A stretch of DNA of 16,658 nucleotides from Candidatus Iainarchaeum sp. (GCA_013331625.1 DUGC01000063.1:6054-22711); one strand, 5' to 3'. Positions 6,256 to 14,063 are shown, counted from the stretch's first letter. Notes: generated by a model from the letters alone, not told the origin. Translations and numbers: made by a program.

Positions 6256-7134
6256 TCAGGAAACCGCTGCGAGCACCGCCGCAATTGATATGATGCTAAA
6301 CAGCGTCCCTATGAGCACTGCACTTGCCGCATTGTGCGGGTCTGCGGAGAACTTCTCATTGAGCACATAGCTGTTCACTGCAGGAGGCATCACTGAGAGC
6401 AAAAGCACAACCGATGCCACAACGCCTTCGAGCGCGAATATTTTCACGAACACAAAGCCCGCAATCCCCCCGACCACGATCCGGGAGAACACTGCAAGAA
6501 GCGGCACTTTGAGCGCTGCCAGCTCCAGTGTCACAAGCCTCCCTCCGAGAGCAAGGAGCGCAAGGGGGATTGTTGCCGAGCCAACCATGCTCAGGGCATC
6601 AATGAGCGTGACTGGAAGAGGAACAGCAGTGAAATTGAATAGCAGGCCGAGGAAAATCACATAAATGAGCGGCAATGAAAACACCGCCTTTATTCTCCCC
6701 TTAACCGTTTCCCCCTTATTGTGCACAAGGAAAATGCCAAGGGTGAAAAGCAGTATTGTCTCAACGGTGTCAAAGATTATCGCTTTCTGCAAGCCTATCT
6801 CCCCAAGCGCAAAAAGCGCGACAGGATAGCCAAGGTACCCGGAATTCATGAACATGGAAGGCAATATGATCCCTGAATTTTTATACCCGATCGCGCTGAA
6901 AGCAAAGAATGCAAAAATTCCTGAGGCAAACATCACGGCAATGGCAGCAAGAGTTAAAATGTAGAGCTCTGAAGCATAAATTCTGTGCGAATAGAGGGCA
7001 ACAAATATGAGCGCAGGCCCTGTGACATATAACACGAGATCGGAAATATTTTTGTGGTCAAAGCCTATCGTTTTCTGGAAAATCGCGCCAACGGCCATAA
7101 CCCCGAAGGCAACAAGGACCGGGTCAAGGAACAT
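6256..7134 (-). CDS. AEC-family (auxin efflux carrier/malate permease type) transporter
   Basis: Integral membrane protein of 292 aa with about ten hydrophobic segments filling the whole length, typical of the Mem_trans (AEC) family. Landmarks are VLYVTGPALIFVALYS near residue 38, the conserved MNSGYLGYPVALFALGE near 95-112 in the first half, and VMPPAVNSYVLNEKFSADP near 252-270 in the second. The two halves are related inverted repeats in this family. Members export or import organic anions, amino-acid-related compounds or auxin; the substrate cannot be read from sequence. Lying between two amino-acid operons, it might move an amino acid, keto acid or organic acid, but that is inference. The ATG at 7134 has no SD and a TATA-like sequence lies about 28 nt upstream, so it is probably leaderless. 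A T tract follows its stop. Confidence 0.88.
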   Translation of the reverse strand: MFLDPVLVAFGVMAVGAIFQKTIGFDHKNISDLVLYVTGPALIFVALYSHRIYASELYILTLAAIAVMFASGIFAFFAFSAIGYKNSGIILPSMFMNSGYLGYPVALFALGEIGLQKAIIFDTVETILLFTLGIFLVHNKGETVKGRIKAVFSLPLIYVIFLGLLFNFTAVPLPVTLIDALSMVGSATIPLALLALGGRLVTLELAALKVPLLAVFSRIVVGGIAGFVFVKIFALEGVVASVVLLLSVMPPAVNSYVLNEKFSADPHNAASAVLIGTLFSIISIAAVLAAVS

Positions 7135-7157
7135 GCTAAAAATACGAAAGGCAAAAG

Positions 7158-7168
7158 GATTTTTAACG
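7158..7168. promoter_or_regulatory. AT-rich element possibly shared as TATA box by divergent genes
   Basis: GATTTTTAACG (plus) reads CGTTAAAAATC on minus. Its centre is about 27 nt from the ATG of the plus-strand gene (7190) and about 28-29 nt from the ATG of the minus-strand transporter (7134). The spacer is only 55 bp and neither start has an SD. One element could position TBP for both directions. Confidence 0.35.
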
Positions 7169-7189
7169 CATAAGGATTATTCTAGACAG

Positions 7190-7777
7190 ATGCCGCGCAA
7201 ATCAAGGAAAATAATCTGCGTAAACTCGGAACACAGGAACCCAAAATTATTCGGAGTTGCTTTAAGGGGGCTTAAGGCCGGGTTCATGCGCAGATTTCCC
7301 GATAGCAACAATGCCAAATTTTATTATATCCCGCAGGAGAACACATGGGTAATCAAGACTATTGATAGGGATAATTACCAGCGCCTGTATGAAATCAGCC
7401 GGATAAATGGGAAAATAAATTTCTCGTTTGCAGGCTATTTTGACCCCACATTTGATACCAGGGAAATTTTCAAGATGGCTCTTAGGGGAAAGGGCCTTGG
7501 TTTAGCCGCATTGAAGGATCATCTTAGGCTGGCTGCGCTGCAGGGAAAGGAAACAATATTTCTGAATTCTGCCCGCAGATCGGCTTTGCTTATGTTCCTG
7601 AGAAACGGTTTCACAGTTGACCTGAAGGCTAGCGCCGGCGCATTGGGAGCTATGAAAATCAGAAGCCAGGCCGGGCTGATGCAATTGCTCAAAAGGCGCC
7701 AAACGCCCGAGGATTTATCAAGGATTTGCGGGCAAAATTTGATCCAGATCAAAAGGGAGATCCGGAAAAATCCCTAA
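7190..7777 (+). CDS. GNAT-like acetyltransferase fold protein, 195 aa
   Basis: Unassigned protein with a probable GNAT fold. About residues 100-170 contain a stretch like acetyl-CoA-binding motif A: REIFKMALRGKGLGLAALKD, where RGKGLG matches the Q/RxxGxG/A loop. It is followed by GKETIFLNSARRSALLMFLR and NGF, the usual strand, helix and 'F-Y-xK-x-GF' ending. The N-terminus is basic (MPRKSRK). Roughly residues 25-90 (FRRFP, FYYIPQENTWVIKTIDRDNY, YFDPTFDTRE) would form the first GNAT strands or a separate domain. The substrate is unknown. The ATG at 7190 was chosen because it stands about 27 nt after a TATA-like element with no SD; longer upstream frames run antisense into the transporter. It converges with leuB with only 8 bp between the stops. 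Confidence 0.75.
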   Translation: MPRKSRKIICVNSEHRNPKLFGVALRGLKAGFMRRFPDSNNAKFYYIPQENTWVIKTIDRDNYQRLYEISRINGKINFSFAGYFDPTFDTREIFKMALRGKGLGLAALKDHLRLAALQGKETIFLNSARRSALLMFLRNGFTVDLKASAGALGAMKIRSQAGLMQLLKRRQTPEDLSRICGQNLIQIKREIRKNP

Positions 7778-7785
7778 TTTAGGCG

Positions 7786-8871
7786 TTAGTCCCCGCGCTG
7801 AATAATCTCCTTGGCCACGAGCTTTCCCATTTCGTTCGTGCCTACAAGCTTTTTTCCCTCGCTCATAATGTCTTTTGTGCGGTTGTGCTCAATTACGGCT
7901 TCAACCGCCCCTTCAATGTCTTTTGCCCCTTCCTCAATACCGAATGTGTAGCGCAGCATCATAGCCCCGCTTAGAATTGTTGCAATAGGGTTTGCAACAT
8001 CCTGCCCCGCATACTTTGGGGCTGAGCCATGGATAGGTTCATACAGGCCGAATTTGCCATCGCCCAAAGACGCTGAAGGCAGCATGCCAAGCGAGCCTGT
8101 GACAATGGAACTTTCATCGCTCAAAATATCCCCAAAAAGGTTTCCCGTTACAATAACATCAAACTGCCTCGGGTTCTTTACTATCTGCATCGCGCAGTTG
8201 TCAACGTACATATGCTCAAGGGAAACATCGGAAAACTGCTTGTGGACATTCTCAACCTCGCTCCTCCACAAAACGCTCGCGTACAAAACATTCGCTTTAT
8301 CGACAGAAGTCACCTTATTGCGCCTTGTGCGCGCAAGCTCGAATGCCTTTTTTGCAATCCTCGAAACTTCAGGACGGGAATATTTCATCAGATCGCTCCT
8401 CCACGTATCCTTTTCATCAAGGTCCTTTTTGCCAAAGTAAACATCGCCTGTAAGCTCGCGCACGGTGACAAAATCAAAACCATCACCTATGATCTCGCGC
8501 TTCAAAGGCGAGGCATCGATGAGCGCGGGGAATATTTTTGCAGGCCTTATGTTTGCATACAGATCAAAAATCTTCCTAAGCGGAAGCAGGGCTCCGCGCT
8601 CGGGCTGCCCTGCGGGAGGCAATTTGTCCGCGCGCGGGTCCCCAACAGCGCCAAGCAGTATTGAATCGGAATTCCTGCACAATTCAAGCGTTTCAGCAGG
8701 GAGGCACTGCCCCTTCTTCTCGTACCCTGCATAACCGACATATGCGTGCTCGAATTCAAGGCCAATAGAGTGCTTGTCCGAAACGGCTTTGAGGCACAAG
8801 ACAGCCTGCTGAACTATTTCAGGGCCGATGCCATCGCCTGCCAAAACCGCGATCTTCCTATTCAAGGCCAT
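7786..8871 (-). CDS. leuB: 3-isopropylmalate dehydrogenase
   Basis: NAD-dependent oxidative decarboxylation of 3-isopropylmalate to 2-ketoisocaproate, the last step before transamination to leucine. The protein has 361 aa from this start. Motifs include AGDGIGPEI near residue 11, LLPLRKIFDLYANIRPAK near 95-112 (substrate arginines), VRELTGDVYFG near 136 with the catalytic tyrosine, TSVDKANVL near 190 with the catalytic lysine, GNLFGDILSDESSIVTGSLG (metal aspartates) and LYEPIHGSAP (NAD binding). The length and the RELTG...YFG form match bacterial-type LeuB better than the shorter archaeal homologues. ATG 8871 is chosen over the TTG at 8886 because GGAGAGGAG (8876-8884) lies just upstream. The start overlaps the end of the preceding gene by 14 nt. 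It is the last gene of the leu-ilv operon. Confidence 0.95.
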   Translation of the reverse strand: MALNRKIAVLAGDGIGPEIVQQAVLCLKAVSDKHSIGLEFEHAYVGYAGYEKKGQCLPAETLELCRNSDSILLGAVGDPRADKLPPAGQPERGALLPLRKIFDLYANIRPAKIFPALIDASPLKREIIGDGFDFVTVRELTGDVYFGKKDLDEKDTWRSDLMKYSRPEVSRIAKKAFELARTRRNKVTSVDKANVLYASVLWRSEVENVHKQFSDVSLEHMYVDNCAMQIVKNPRQFDVIVTGNLFGDILSDESSIVTGSLGMLPSASLGDGKFGLYEPIHGSAPKYAGQDVANPIATILSGAMMLRYTFGIEEGAKDIEGAVEAVIEHNRTKDIMSEGKKLVGTNEMGKLVAKEIIQRGD

Positions 8872-9253
8872 GGTGCTCCTCTCCAATTATTTTGCCTTTA
8901 ATCGTCCTTAAGTTGCCGTCCAGCATAAATCGCTCTTTTTGGAAGCGGTATACCCTCATAAAAACCCTTTTCCGGCCAAAGCCCTCATGTGATACCACCA
9001 TAAGGGCTGATGGCCTAAATTCTGCGGGAGTTTTTAAAAAAAGAGCAGCCATCCTAGCAGCGAACTCCTCAGGATTCCTGTTCCCAATATCGATTGGCCT
9101 GCCTTTTTGGGCAGCCTCGAATGCCAATGCCAATTTTGAATCATGGATATGGCGCCCCAACCTAGGCGTGGATTCTTGAAAATAACATTTTGGCATCGAC
9201 GTTCTTTTCCGATGTTCATCCCTGCCGGGATTAGGCCTGTGTGGTGGCACCAT
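8858..9253 (-). CDS. Hypothetical basic protein between ilvC and leuB, 131 aa
   Basis: Not recognised. The protein is soluble and basic with many Arg, Lys and His residues. The first 20 residues (VPPHRPNPGRDEHRKRTS) look disordered. A folded part follows: HDSKLALAFEAAQKGRPIDI, NPEEFAARMAALFLKTPAEF, then two probable strands VSHEGFGRKRVFMRVYRFQ and RFMLDGNLRTIKGKIIG. The alternating strand pattern at the end would suit a small alpha/beta or RNA/DNA-binding domain, but this is a guess. The ATG at 9253 has GGAG 7 nt upstream, supporting it; a second ATG at 9196 is possible. It starts 32 nt after the ilvC stop and ends 14 nt inside leuB, with the leuB SD inside its coding sequence. It is thus a coupled member of the leu-ilv operon and may act in branched-chain metabolism or its control. 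Confidence 0.72.
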   Translation of the reverse strand: MVPPHRPNPGRDEHRKRTSMPKCYFQESTPRLGRHIHDSKLALAFEAAQKGRPIDIGNRNPEEFAARMAALFLKTPAEFRPSALMVVSHEGFGRKRVFMRVYRFQKERFMLDGNLRTIKGKIIGEEHHGLE

Positions 9254-9285
9254 TATATCGCTCCAGTAAAATCCATTTTCAAAAC

Positions 9286-10290
9286 CTATTTCTTTTTGAA
9301 CAGCGCCCGTATCTCCTTTCCCACTACCTCAATTTCATGGGCGTTCTGCTCCCCGCGCAGTTTCTTGAAATTCTTGAGGCCTCCCCTGTACTCGGCAATC
9401 CATTCTGTTGCAAACTTCCCGCTTTCAACATCCCTCAAAAGCTCCTTCATGCGCTTTTTGGTTTCAGGCGTGATTATCGCCTTGCCGCGCGTCCTTCCGC
9501 CATACTCGGCAGTATTTGAAACGACGTGCCACATATGCGACATCCCGCCCTCATAGACGAGATCCACAATCAGCTTCATTTCATGCAGGCACTCAAAATA
9601 TGCCATTTCAGGAGGGTATCCTGCTTCAACAAGCACTTCAAACCCTGTTTTGATAAGTTCAGACAGGCCCCCGCAGAGCACTGCCTGCTCGCCAAAGAGG
9701 TCCTCATAGGTTTCCTGCTCAAAAGTGCACTCAAGAACGCCGGCACGCGTAAAGCCGCATGCCTTTGCCATTGCAAGCGCGGTCCTTTTCGCCCTGCCGC
9801 TTTTGTCCTGCTTTATTGCAATGAGCGCTGGAACGCCAAACCCTGCAACAAACTGCTTGCGCTCCTCGGTCCCGGGGGCTTTCGGGGCAACCATTATAAC
9901 GTCAATATCGGCAGGAGGCTTGATGAAGCCATAGCAGATGTTGAACCCGTGGGAAAAAGACAAAGTCTTGCCCTTTGAGAGGTGCTGCTTTATCTGCCTT
10001 TCATAAACTTCGCTTTGCACTTCATCTGGCATCAGCAGGTGTATTATGTCCGCTTTTTTTGCAGCTTCATCAACCTCAAAAACCTTGAACCCGTAATCGA
10101 GCGCCTTCTTGGCGCTCTCGCTGCCCTTGCGCAATCCCACTATCACATCAAGGCCCGAATCCTTCATGCACATTGCCTGCGCCGCGCCCTGCGCGCCATA
10201 CCCGATCACTGCAACGGTCTTCCCCGCCACATCCTTCAGGTCGGCATCCCTGTCTTGCATCAATTTGAGCTGTTTTGATTCTGCTTTCAT
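9286..10290 (-). CDS. ilvC: Ketol-acid reductoisomerase
   Basis: Converts 2-acetolactate or 2-aceto-2-hydroxybutyrate to the dihydroxy acids with NAD(P)H; shared step of valine, leucine and isoleucine synthesis and of ketoisovalerate for pantothenate. Class I (short) form, 334 aa. The Rossmann domain shows VAVIGYGAQGAAQA and VGLRKGSES, whose serine favours NADPH. FSHGFNICYG holds the catalytic histidine. The knotted domain shows EDLFGEQAVLCGG, YFECLHEMKLIVDL and the substrate serine in MSHMWHVVSNTAEYG, with all Mg-ligand acids in place. VAPKAPGTEER replaces the common APKGPGHxVR; the catalytic lysine remains. ATG 10290 is preferred over the ATG at 10305 because GGAGGT (10298-10303) lies 7 nt upstream. 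It follows ilvN by 18 nt. Confidence 0.96.
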   Translation of the reverse strand: MKAESKQLKLMQDRDADLKDVAGKTVAVIGYGAQGAAQAMCMKDSGLDVIVGLRKGSESAKKALDYGFKVFEVDEAAKKADIIHLLMPDEVQSEVYERQIKQHLSKGKTLSFSHGFNICYGFIKPPADIDVIMVAPKAPGTEERKQFVAGFGVPALIAIKQDKSGRAKRTALAMAKACGFTRAGVLECTFEQETYEDLFGEQAVLCGGLSELIKTGFEVLVEAGYPPEMAYFECLHEMKLIVDLVYEGGMSHMWHVVSNTAEYGGRTRGKAIITPETKKRMKELLRDVESGKFATEWIAEYRGGLKNFKKLRGEQNAHEIEVVGKEIRALFKKK

Positions 10291-10297
10291 CCCCAAG

Positions 10298-10303
10298 ACC
10301 TCC
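10298..10303 (-). promoter_or_regulatory. Ribosome binding site that fixes the ilvC start
   Basis: GGAGGT on the minus strand, 7 nt before ATG 10290. It overlaps an earlier in-frame ATG (10303-10305), which therefore is unlikely to be the start. Confidence 0.7.
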
Positions 10304-10308
10304 ATAAG

Positions 10309-10782
10309 TCATAACACCAAAATGGCATTCGAGCCCGAGCGCGAAATGCCCAAAATCCCGATTTCCTTTTTCGCAAATTCCAGAAATTTCTCTATAACGG
10401 CCGGATTGTCCACGACCTCCACAATTGCAAATCCATTATTCTCCTTAAGAACCTTTACATTGAACCCCGAGAGCTTTTTCGCCATGTCTTTGGAGCTTTT
10501 CAGCCTCACTAGGCACAGCTCGCGCTCGGCGACATCCCCTGAGCGCGCCATTTCAATGCTGATCACATTCACGAGCTTCCCAAGCAGGTCCCTGGCGTTC
10601 ATGACCTCGCTTTCCTCGCCCATAATCGAGAGCGTGATGAGGGCTTCGCCGCCCTCGAGGTGCTTTCCAACGCACACGGAATTGATGTTGTAGCCTTTCC
10701 TTGCAAGAAGAGTTGCAATCCTTGCCATGACCCCCTTGTTGTTATCAACAACGATCATCAGGTAAAATTTTTCTCCAGCCAC
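10309..10782 (-). CDS. ilvN: Acetolactate synthase, small (regulatory) subunit
   Basis: Regulatory subunit of acetohydroxyacid synthase, 157 aa, the usual length. An N-terminal ACT domain covers about residues 5-75 (YLMIVVDNNKGVMARIATLL, RKGYNINSVCVG, GEALITLSIMG). A second ACT-like domain covers about 85-155 (ELCLVRLKSS, GFAIVEVVDNPAVIEKF, GISRSGSNAILVL). It binds valine at the subunit interface and gives feedback inhibition of the IlvB catalytic subunit in known complexes. The start is a GTG with GGTGG 4 nt upstream; the next in-frame ATG would cut into the first ACT strand. It is separated from ilvB by a 148-bp AT-rich gap, an unusual spacing within this operon, and is followed by ilvC after 18 nt. 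Confidence 0.94.
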   Translation of the reverse strand: MAGEKFYLMIVVDNNKGVMARIATLLARKGYNINSVCVGKHLEGGEALITLSIMGEESEVMNARDLLGKLVNVISIEMARSGDVAERELCLVRLKSSKDMAKKLSGFNVKVLKENNGFAIVEVVDNPAVIEKFLEFAKKEIGILGISRSGSNAILVL

Positions 10783-10930
10783 TTTTCCACCAACCCCAAA
10801 ATCCCTTTTTTAAACATCCATATCAATGAAAAACTTTTAACTTTTACACTCCCCGAAATTTTTCAACCCTTATTTTAAACCAATTTTTCAATTTTTATAT
10901 TTTAGCCTTTCCCGATGCCCGGCCTGCAAT
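10783..10930 (-). promoter_or_regulatory. AT-rich spacer between ilvB and ilvN with possible internal promoters
   Basis: This is the longest gap inside the leu-ilv operon. On the minus strand it holds several TATA-like stretches: AATATAAAAAT (10892-10902), GGTTTAAAATAAGG (about 10869-10882) and GTTTAAAAAAG (10805-10815). The last is about 28 nt from the ilvN GTG. An internal promoter for ilvN-ilvC-orf131-leuB is possible. No leader frame rich in branched-chain residues was found in it. Confidence 0.3.
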
Positions 10931-12622
10931 TCATTTGCTGAAATACTCCCTGCTGATTTTTTCACCCCTCATCTCGCTGTTTGTCGCGCCTGCAGGGACA
11001 ATCGGCAGCACGATCTTGTCGCTGTGCACCAGCACATCAACAACAACGGATTCCTCAGCCCTGAGCGCACGCTGCAGGGCCGGCGCGATTTCAGAAGGGC
11101 GTTCCACATTTATCCCTTCAAGCCCGAATGCGGCCGCAAGCTTTGTGAAATCTGGCACCCTGCCAAGCCACACCTGTGACCTCCTGCCCTCATAGAACAT
11201 GTCATTCCATGCGCGCACCATGCCAAGGTAGGAATTGTTCATTATCACGTTTATGGTCTTGATGCCGTTCACCTTTGCCGTTGCAAGCTCCTGGTTTGTC
11301 ATCGCAAAGCTGCCATCACCGTCAATATCAAAAACCTCATTTTCCGGCATCGCGACTTTTGCGCCGATTGCGGCAGGAAGCCCGAATCCCATCGTGCCAA
11401 GCCCGCCTGAAGTGATGAGCCGGCGCGGCTTTGCAAACTTTATGAAATGGGCAACATCCATCTGGTGCTCGCCCACGCCCGTTGCAACTATGGCGTCAGG
11501 GGTGAATACCTTTTGCAGCTCAAACATGAGCTTGCGCGGGTCAATGGGCGTTGAATCAATGTCATTTTCAATCGGGTACTCCTTTACAAGCCTAGCGAGC
11601 TTTTCATTCCACTCAGCGCTCTTTGGCCGCATTTTCCCAATCAGCTCGGCCATATAGGCAAGTATCTCCTTTGCATCCCCAAAAATGCCCAGCTCCGCCT
11701 TCCTGTTCTTGTGGATCTCGCTTGGATCAATTTCAATATGGATCACTTTCGCCTCGGGGGCAAAGCCGTCAAGCCTGCCGGTTACCCTGTCATCAAACCT
11801 TATCCCTACGGTAAAGAGCACGTCGCATTTCTGTATCGCATAAAGCGCGGGGGGATTGCCATGCATGCCGGTCATGCCCAAAGAGAGCGGGTGGCGCTCG
11901 TCAAAGACGCCCTTCCCCATCAAAGTGCTTGCAACAAAAATATTGAGCGTTTCAGCAAGGCTCCGCAATTCCTGCGAGCAGTCAGCATGAACCGCGCCGC
12001 CGCCAACAAGCAGTACCGGCCGCTGGCTTTTGAGCAAAAGCTTTGCAGCCTCTTTTGAAGCTTCCTTGTCAAAGCCACTAACAACTGCATACCCTTTGAG
12101 CCGAAGGGGCTTTGGATCCACTACCTCTTTTTGCTGCACGTCCTTTGGCAGCTCAATATAAACGGGCCCCGGCCTGTTTGTGGATGCGATCATGTATGCC
12201 GCATCGGCCATGCAGTCAATCTCATCAGGGCTCCTTAGCTGGAAATTGTGCTTTGTAATGGGGGTTGTGATCCCCATGAGGTCGGCTTCCTGAAAAGCGT
12301 CCCTGCCTATTAGGCTCGTTACAACCTGTCCGCCGATAGCAACAATTGGCACTGAATCCATGAAAGCGTCGGCAATCCCTGTCACAAGATTAGTTGCCCC
12401 CGGGCCGCTTGTCCCAAGGCAAGTGCCCACTTTCCCTGATGCCTTCGCATAGCCTTCAGCCATGTGCGCCCCGCCCTGCTCATGGCGCACAAGGATGTGC
12501 TGCAATCCCTTGTCATGGTAGAGCTCATCGTAAAAAGGTATCACGACGCCACCGGGAATCCCGAACATGTGGCGCACGCCGTTGCGCTTTAGCGCCTCAA
12601 GAAAAGCCTTTGACCCCTTCAT
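10931..12622 (-). CDS. ilvB: Acetolactate synthase, large (catalytic) subunit
   Basis: Thiamine-diphosphate- and FAD-dependent acetohydroxyacid synthase, 563 aa, full length. It makes 2-acetolactate from pyruvate, or 2-aceto-2-hydroxybutyrate with 2-ketobutyrate. The N-terminal PYR domain shows MFGIPGGVVIPFYDEL and VRHEQGGAHMAEGYAKASG with the catalytic glutamate at about residue 48. GTSGPGATNLVTGIADA follows. The central FAD/DHS-like domain begins near 190. The C-terminal PP domain has the thiamine-diphosphate motif DGDGSFAMTNQELATAKVNG leading to IMNNSYLGMV. ATG 12622 is chosen; the frame opens at a TTG directly after the leuA stop (12659), but the extra 12 residues are not part of the family. 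It follows leuA by 36 nt. Activity should depend on the IlvN subunit encoded next. Confidence 0.96.
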   Translation of the reverse strand: MKGSKAFLEALKRNGVRHMFGIPGGVVIPFYDELYHDKGLQHILVRHEQGGAHMAEGYAKASGKVGTCLGTSGPGATNLVTGIADAFMDSVPIVAIGGQVVTSLIGRDAFQEADLMGITTPITKHNFQLRSPDEIDCMADAAYMIASTNRPGPVYIELPKDVQQKEVVDPKPLRLKGYAVVSGFDKEASKEAAKLLLKSQRPVLLVGGGAVHADCSQELRSLAETLNIFVASTLMGKGVFDERHPLSLGMTGMHGNPPALYAIQKCDVLFTVGIRFDDRVTGRLDGFAPEAKVIHIEIDPSEIHKNRKAELGIFGDAKEILAYMAELIGKMRPKSAEWNEKLARLVKEYPIENDIDSTPIDPRKLMFELQKVFTPDAIVATGVGEHQMDVAHFIKFAKPRRLITSGGLGTMGFGLPAAIGAKVAMPENEVFDIDGDGSFAMTNQELATAKVNGIKTINVIMNNSYLGMVRAWNDMFYEGRRSQVWLGRVPDFTKLAAAFGLEGINVERPSEIAPALQRALRAEESVVVDVLVHSDKIVLPIVPAGATNSEMRGEKISREYFSK

Positions 12623-12658
12623 GAATATTCCACTCTCACAATTCTTCCTGCTATACAA

Positions 12659-13846
12659 TTATAAATTATTTAATGGCAAATCCTTTCTGCCGCCCATGGC
12701 CTTTGCAGCAATTGCCACGATTTCATCATCTTTAAGGCCCTTTTTGCCCGCAGCAGCCTCTTTTATCCCTGAAGTGATTGCTGCAAGCTCATTTTCATCC
12801 GGCTCAATGCCGTTTTTTTTCAAAAAGTCTGCGATCGCGGCCCTTCCAGAGAGCTTTCCGATCACAAGCTCTGTTTCCTTTCCGATCATCTTTGGGTTCA
12901 TGATCTCATACACCTCGCGATTCGAGAGTATCCCATGCTGGTGCACTCCGGATGCATGGGCAAAGGCATTCCTGCCAACAACGGCCTTGTTCGGCTGGAC
13001 GGGAATGGACGTGAGTTCGCTGACCATTTTGCTTGTACTGTAAATTTCCCGCAGGTTGATATTTGTTGCCGCATTGAAAAAGCGTTCACGCGTGTGGATG
13101 TTCATCACAATTTCCTCAAGTGCAGCATTGCCGGCGCGCTCGCCGATACCATTGACGGTACATTCAACCTGCCCTGCACCTGCCATCACGCCTGCAAGGC
13201 TGTTTGCAACGCTTTGCCCCAAGTCATTGTGGCAGTGCGTGGAAACCGTGACTGAATCATTGTAGCCCGGGGTGTTTTCAATTACGCCTTTAATGAGCGC
13301 CCCATACTCTGAAGGCTGCGTGTAGCCGACAGTATCGGGAATATTGAGTGTTGTTGCGCCCGCATGGATGGCCTTCTCCAAAACAGTGTAAAGGAATTCA
13401 GGCTCGCTCCTTCCCGCATCCTCGGGGGAAAATTCAACCTCGTCGCACAGGCCTGCAGCATACCCTACGCATTTTTCAGCCTCTTTAATGACCTGCCCAG
13501 GCTCCATTTTCAGCTTGAATTTCATGTGGATCGGTGAAGTTGCAATGAACACGTGGATCCTCGATCTTTTAGCCCCTTCAAGCGCCTTTGCCGCAATGTC
13601 GATGTCCTCTTTGCGGCAGCGGCCAAGGGCGCAAACAGCGGGTTTGCCTATAATGCTAGATATTTCCTTTACCGCATTAAAATCGTCATTGCCAGCAGCC
13701 GGAAAGCCCGCTTCGATGATATCAACATTGAGCTTTTCAAGCTGCCTTGCAATAATCACCTTCTCTTCACTTGTTAGTGCCGCCCCGGGGGTCTGCTCGC
13801 CATCGCGCAGAGTCGTGTCAAAAATCCGGATAACCCTTTTTGCCAT
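12659..13846 (-). CDS. leuA: 2-isopropylmalate synthase, short form without regulatory domain
   Basis: Condenses acetyl-CoA with 2-ketoisovalerate, the committed step to leucine. The catalytic TIM barrel shows [16 protein letters not shown] (9-24), [50 protein letters not shown] (metal histidines) and [14 protein letters not shown]. The linker region has [20 protein letters not shown]. These favour isopropylmalate synthase over citramalate or homocitrate synthase, though substrate choice within the family can shift. At 395 aa it ends where the roughly 120-residue C-terminal leucine-binding domain would begin, so allosteric inhibition by leucine is not expected. ATG 13846 fits the family; a GTG at 13864 is the alternative. 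It is the first structural gene of the leu-ilv operon. The 5' region carries a leucine-rich leader. Confidence 0.94.
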   Translation of the reverse strand: MAKRVIRIFDTTLRDGEQTPGAALTSEEKVIIARQLEKLNVDIIEAGFPAAGNDDFNAVKEISSIIGKPAVCALGRCRKEDIDIAAKALEGAKRSRIHVFIATSPIHMKFKLKMEPGQVIKEAEKCVGYAAGLCDEVEFSPEDAGRSEPEFLYTVLEKAIHAGATTLNIPDTVGYTQPSEYGALIKGVIENTPGYNDSVTVSTHCHNDLGQSVANSLAGVMAGAGQVECTVNGIGERAGNAALEEIVMNIHTRERFFNAATNINLREIYSTSKMVSELTSIPVQPNKAVVGRNAFAHASGVHQHGILSNREVYEIMNPKMIGKETELVIGKLSGRAAIADFLKKNGIEPDENELAAITSGIKEAAAGKKGLKDDEIVAIAAKAMGGRKDLPLNNL

Positions 13847-13902
13847 CCAATCCACCCATGCCACTTTTTTGCAGCTTTCCGCATTTCCTGCCTGTGCATA
13901 TC

Positions 13903-13974
13903 AAAAAGCAGCCCTAAGGACTTCTGAAAGGTTTTATCGCCGCCCCCCAGAAGAAGAAATTTTGTCAGGGAGCT
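13903..13974 (-). promoter_or_regulatory. Putative attenuator of the leu-ilv operon (alternative hairpins)
   Basis: Segments in the minus-strand RNA after the leader stop are as follows. Segment 1, GCTCCC (13973-13968), can pair with segment 2, GGGGGGC (13948-13942). Segment 2 with its 5' flank, CTTCTGGGGGG (13953-13943), can instead pair with segment 3, CCTTTCAGAAG (13931-13921), over 11 bp including three G-U pairs that work only in the minus-strand RNA. The end of segment 3 is also the start of a terminator-like hairpin, AGTCC (13922-13918) with GGGCT (13914-13910), followed by GCTTTTT. Segment 1 begins right after the leader TAA, so a ribosome stalled on the last leucine codons would cover it and free 2:3. 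By-eye pairing only. Confidence 0.5.
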
Positions 13975-14043
13975 TTAAGCTAGCAACACAAGGCCAAGCA
14001 GTCCAAGAAGGACGGAACCTTGCAATGTATTGCTAAAATGCAT
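13975..14043 (-). CDS. Putative leucine-rich leader peptide of the leuA-ilvBNC-leuB operon
   Basis: A 22-codon frame, ATG 14041-14043 to TAA 13975-13977. The C-terminal part is QGSVLLGLLGLVLLA. Eight of 22 residues are leucine and two are valine, using CTT, CTG, TTG and CTA codons. The TATA-like box is centred about 26 nt upstream of the ATG and there is no SD, so the message is probably leaderless. The nearest downstream gene in the same direction is leuA, 128 nt away, heading the leucine/valine/isoleucine operon. A stem (CAAGG..CCTTG with inner GTCC/GGAC, 14022-13989) lies within the leucine codons, and alternative hairpins follow the stop. Known parallel: leuL and ilvL of bacteria. A chance hydrophobic frame is possible but would not explain the position or the downstream pairings. 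Confidence 0.65.
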   Translation of the reverse strand: MHFSNTLQGSVLLGLLGLVLLA

Positions 14044-14063
14044 GAAAAGATTATGTTGATTGA

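Noticed and set aside
10783..10930. Leader peptide in the ilvB-ilvN gap
   Set aside because: All short frames there are Lys/Asn-rich and stop quickly, with no excess of Leu, Ile or Val codons; only possible TATA sequences remain.
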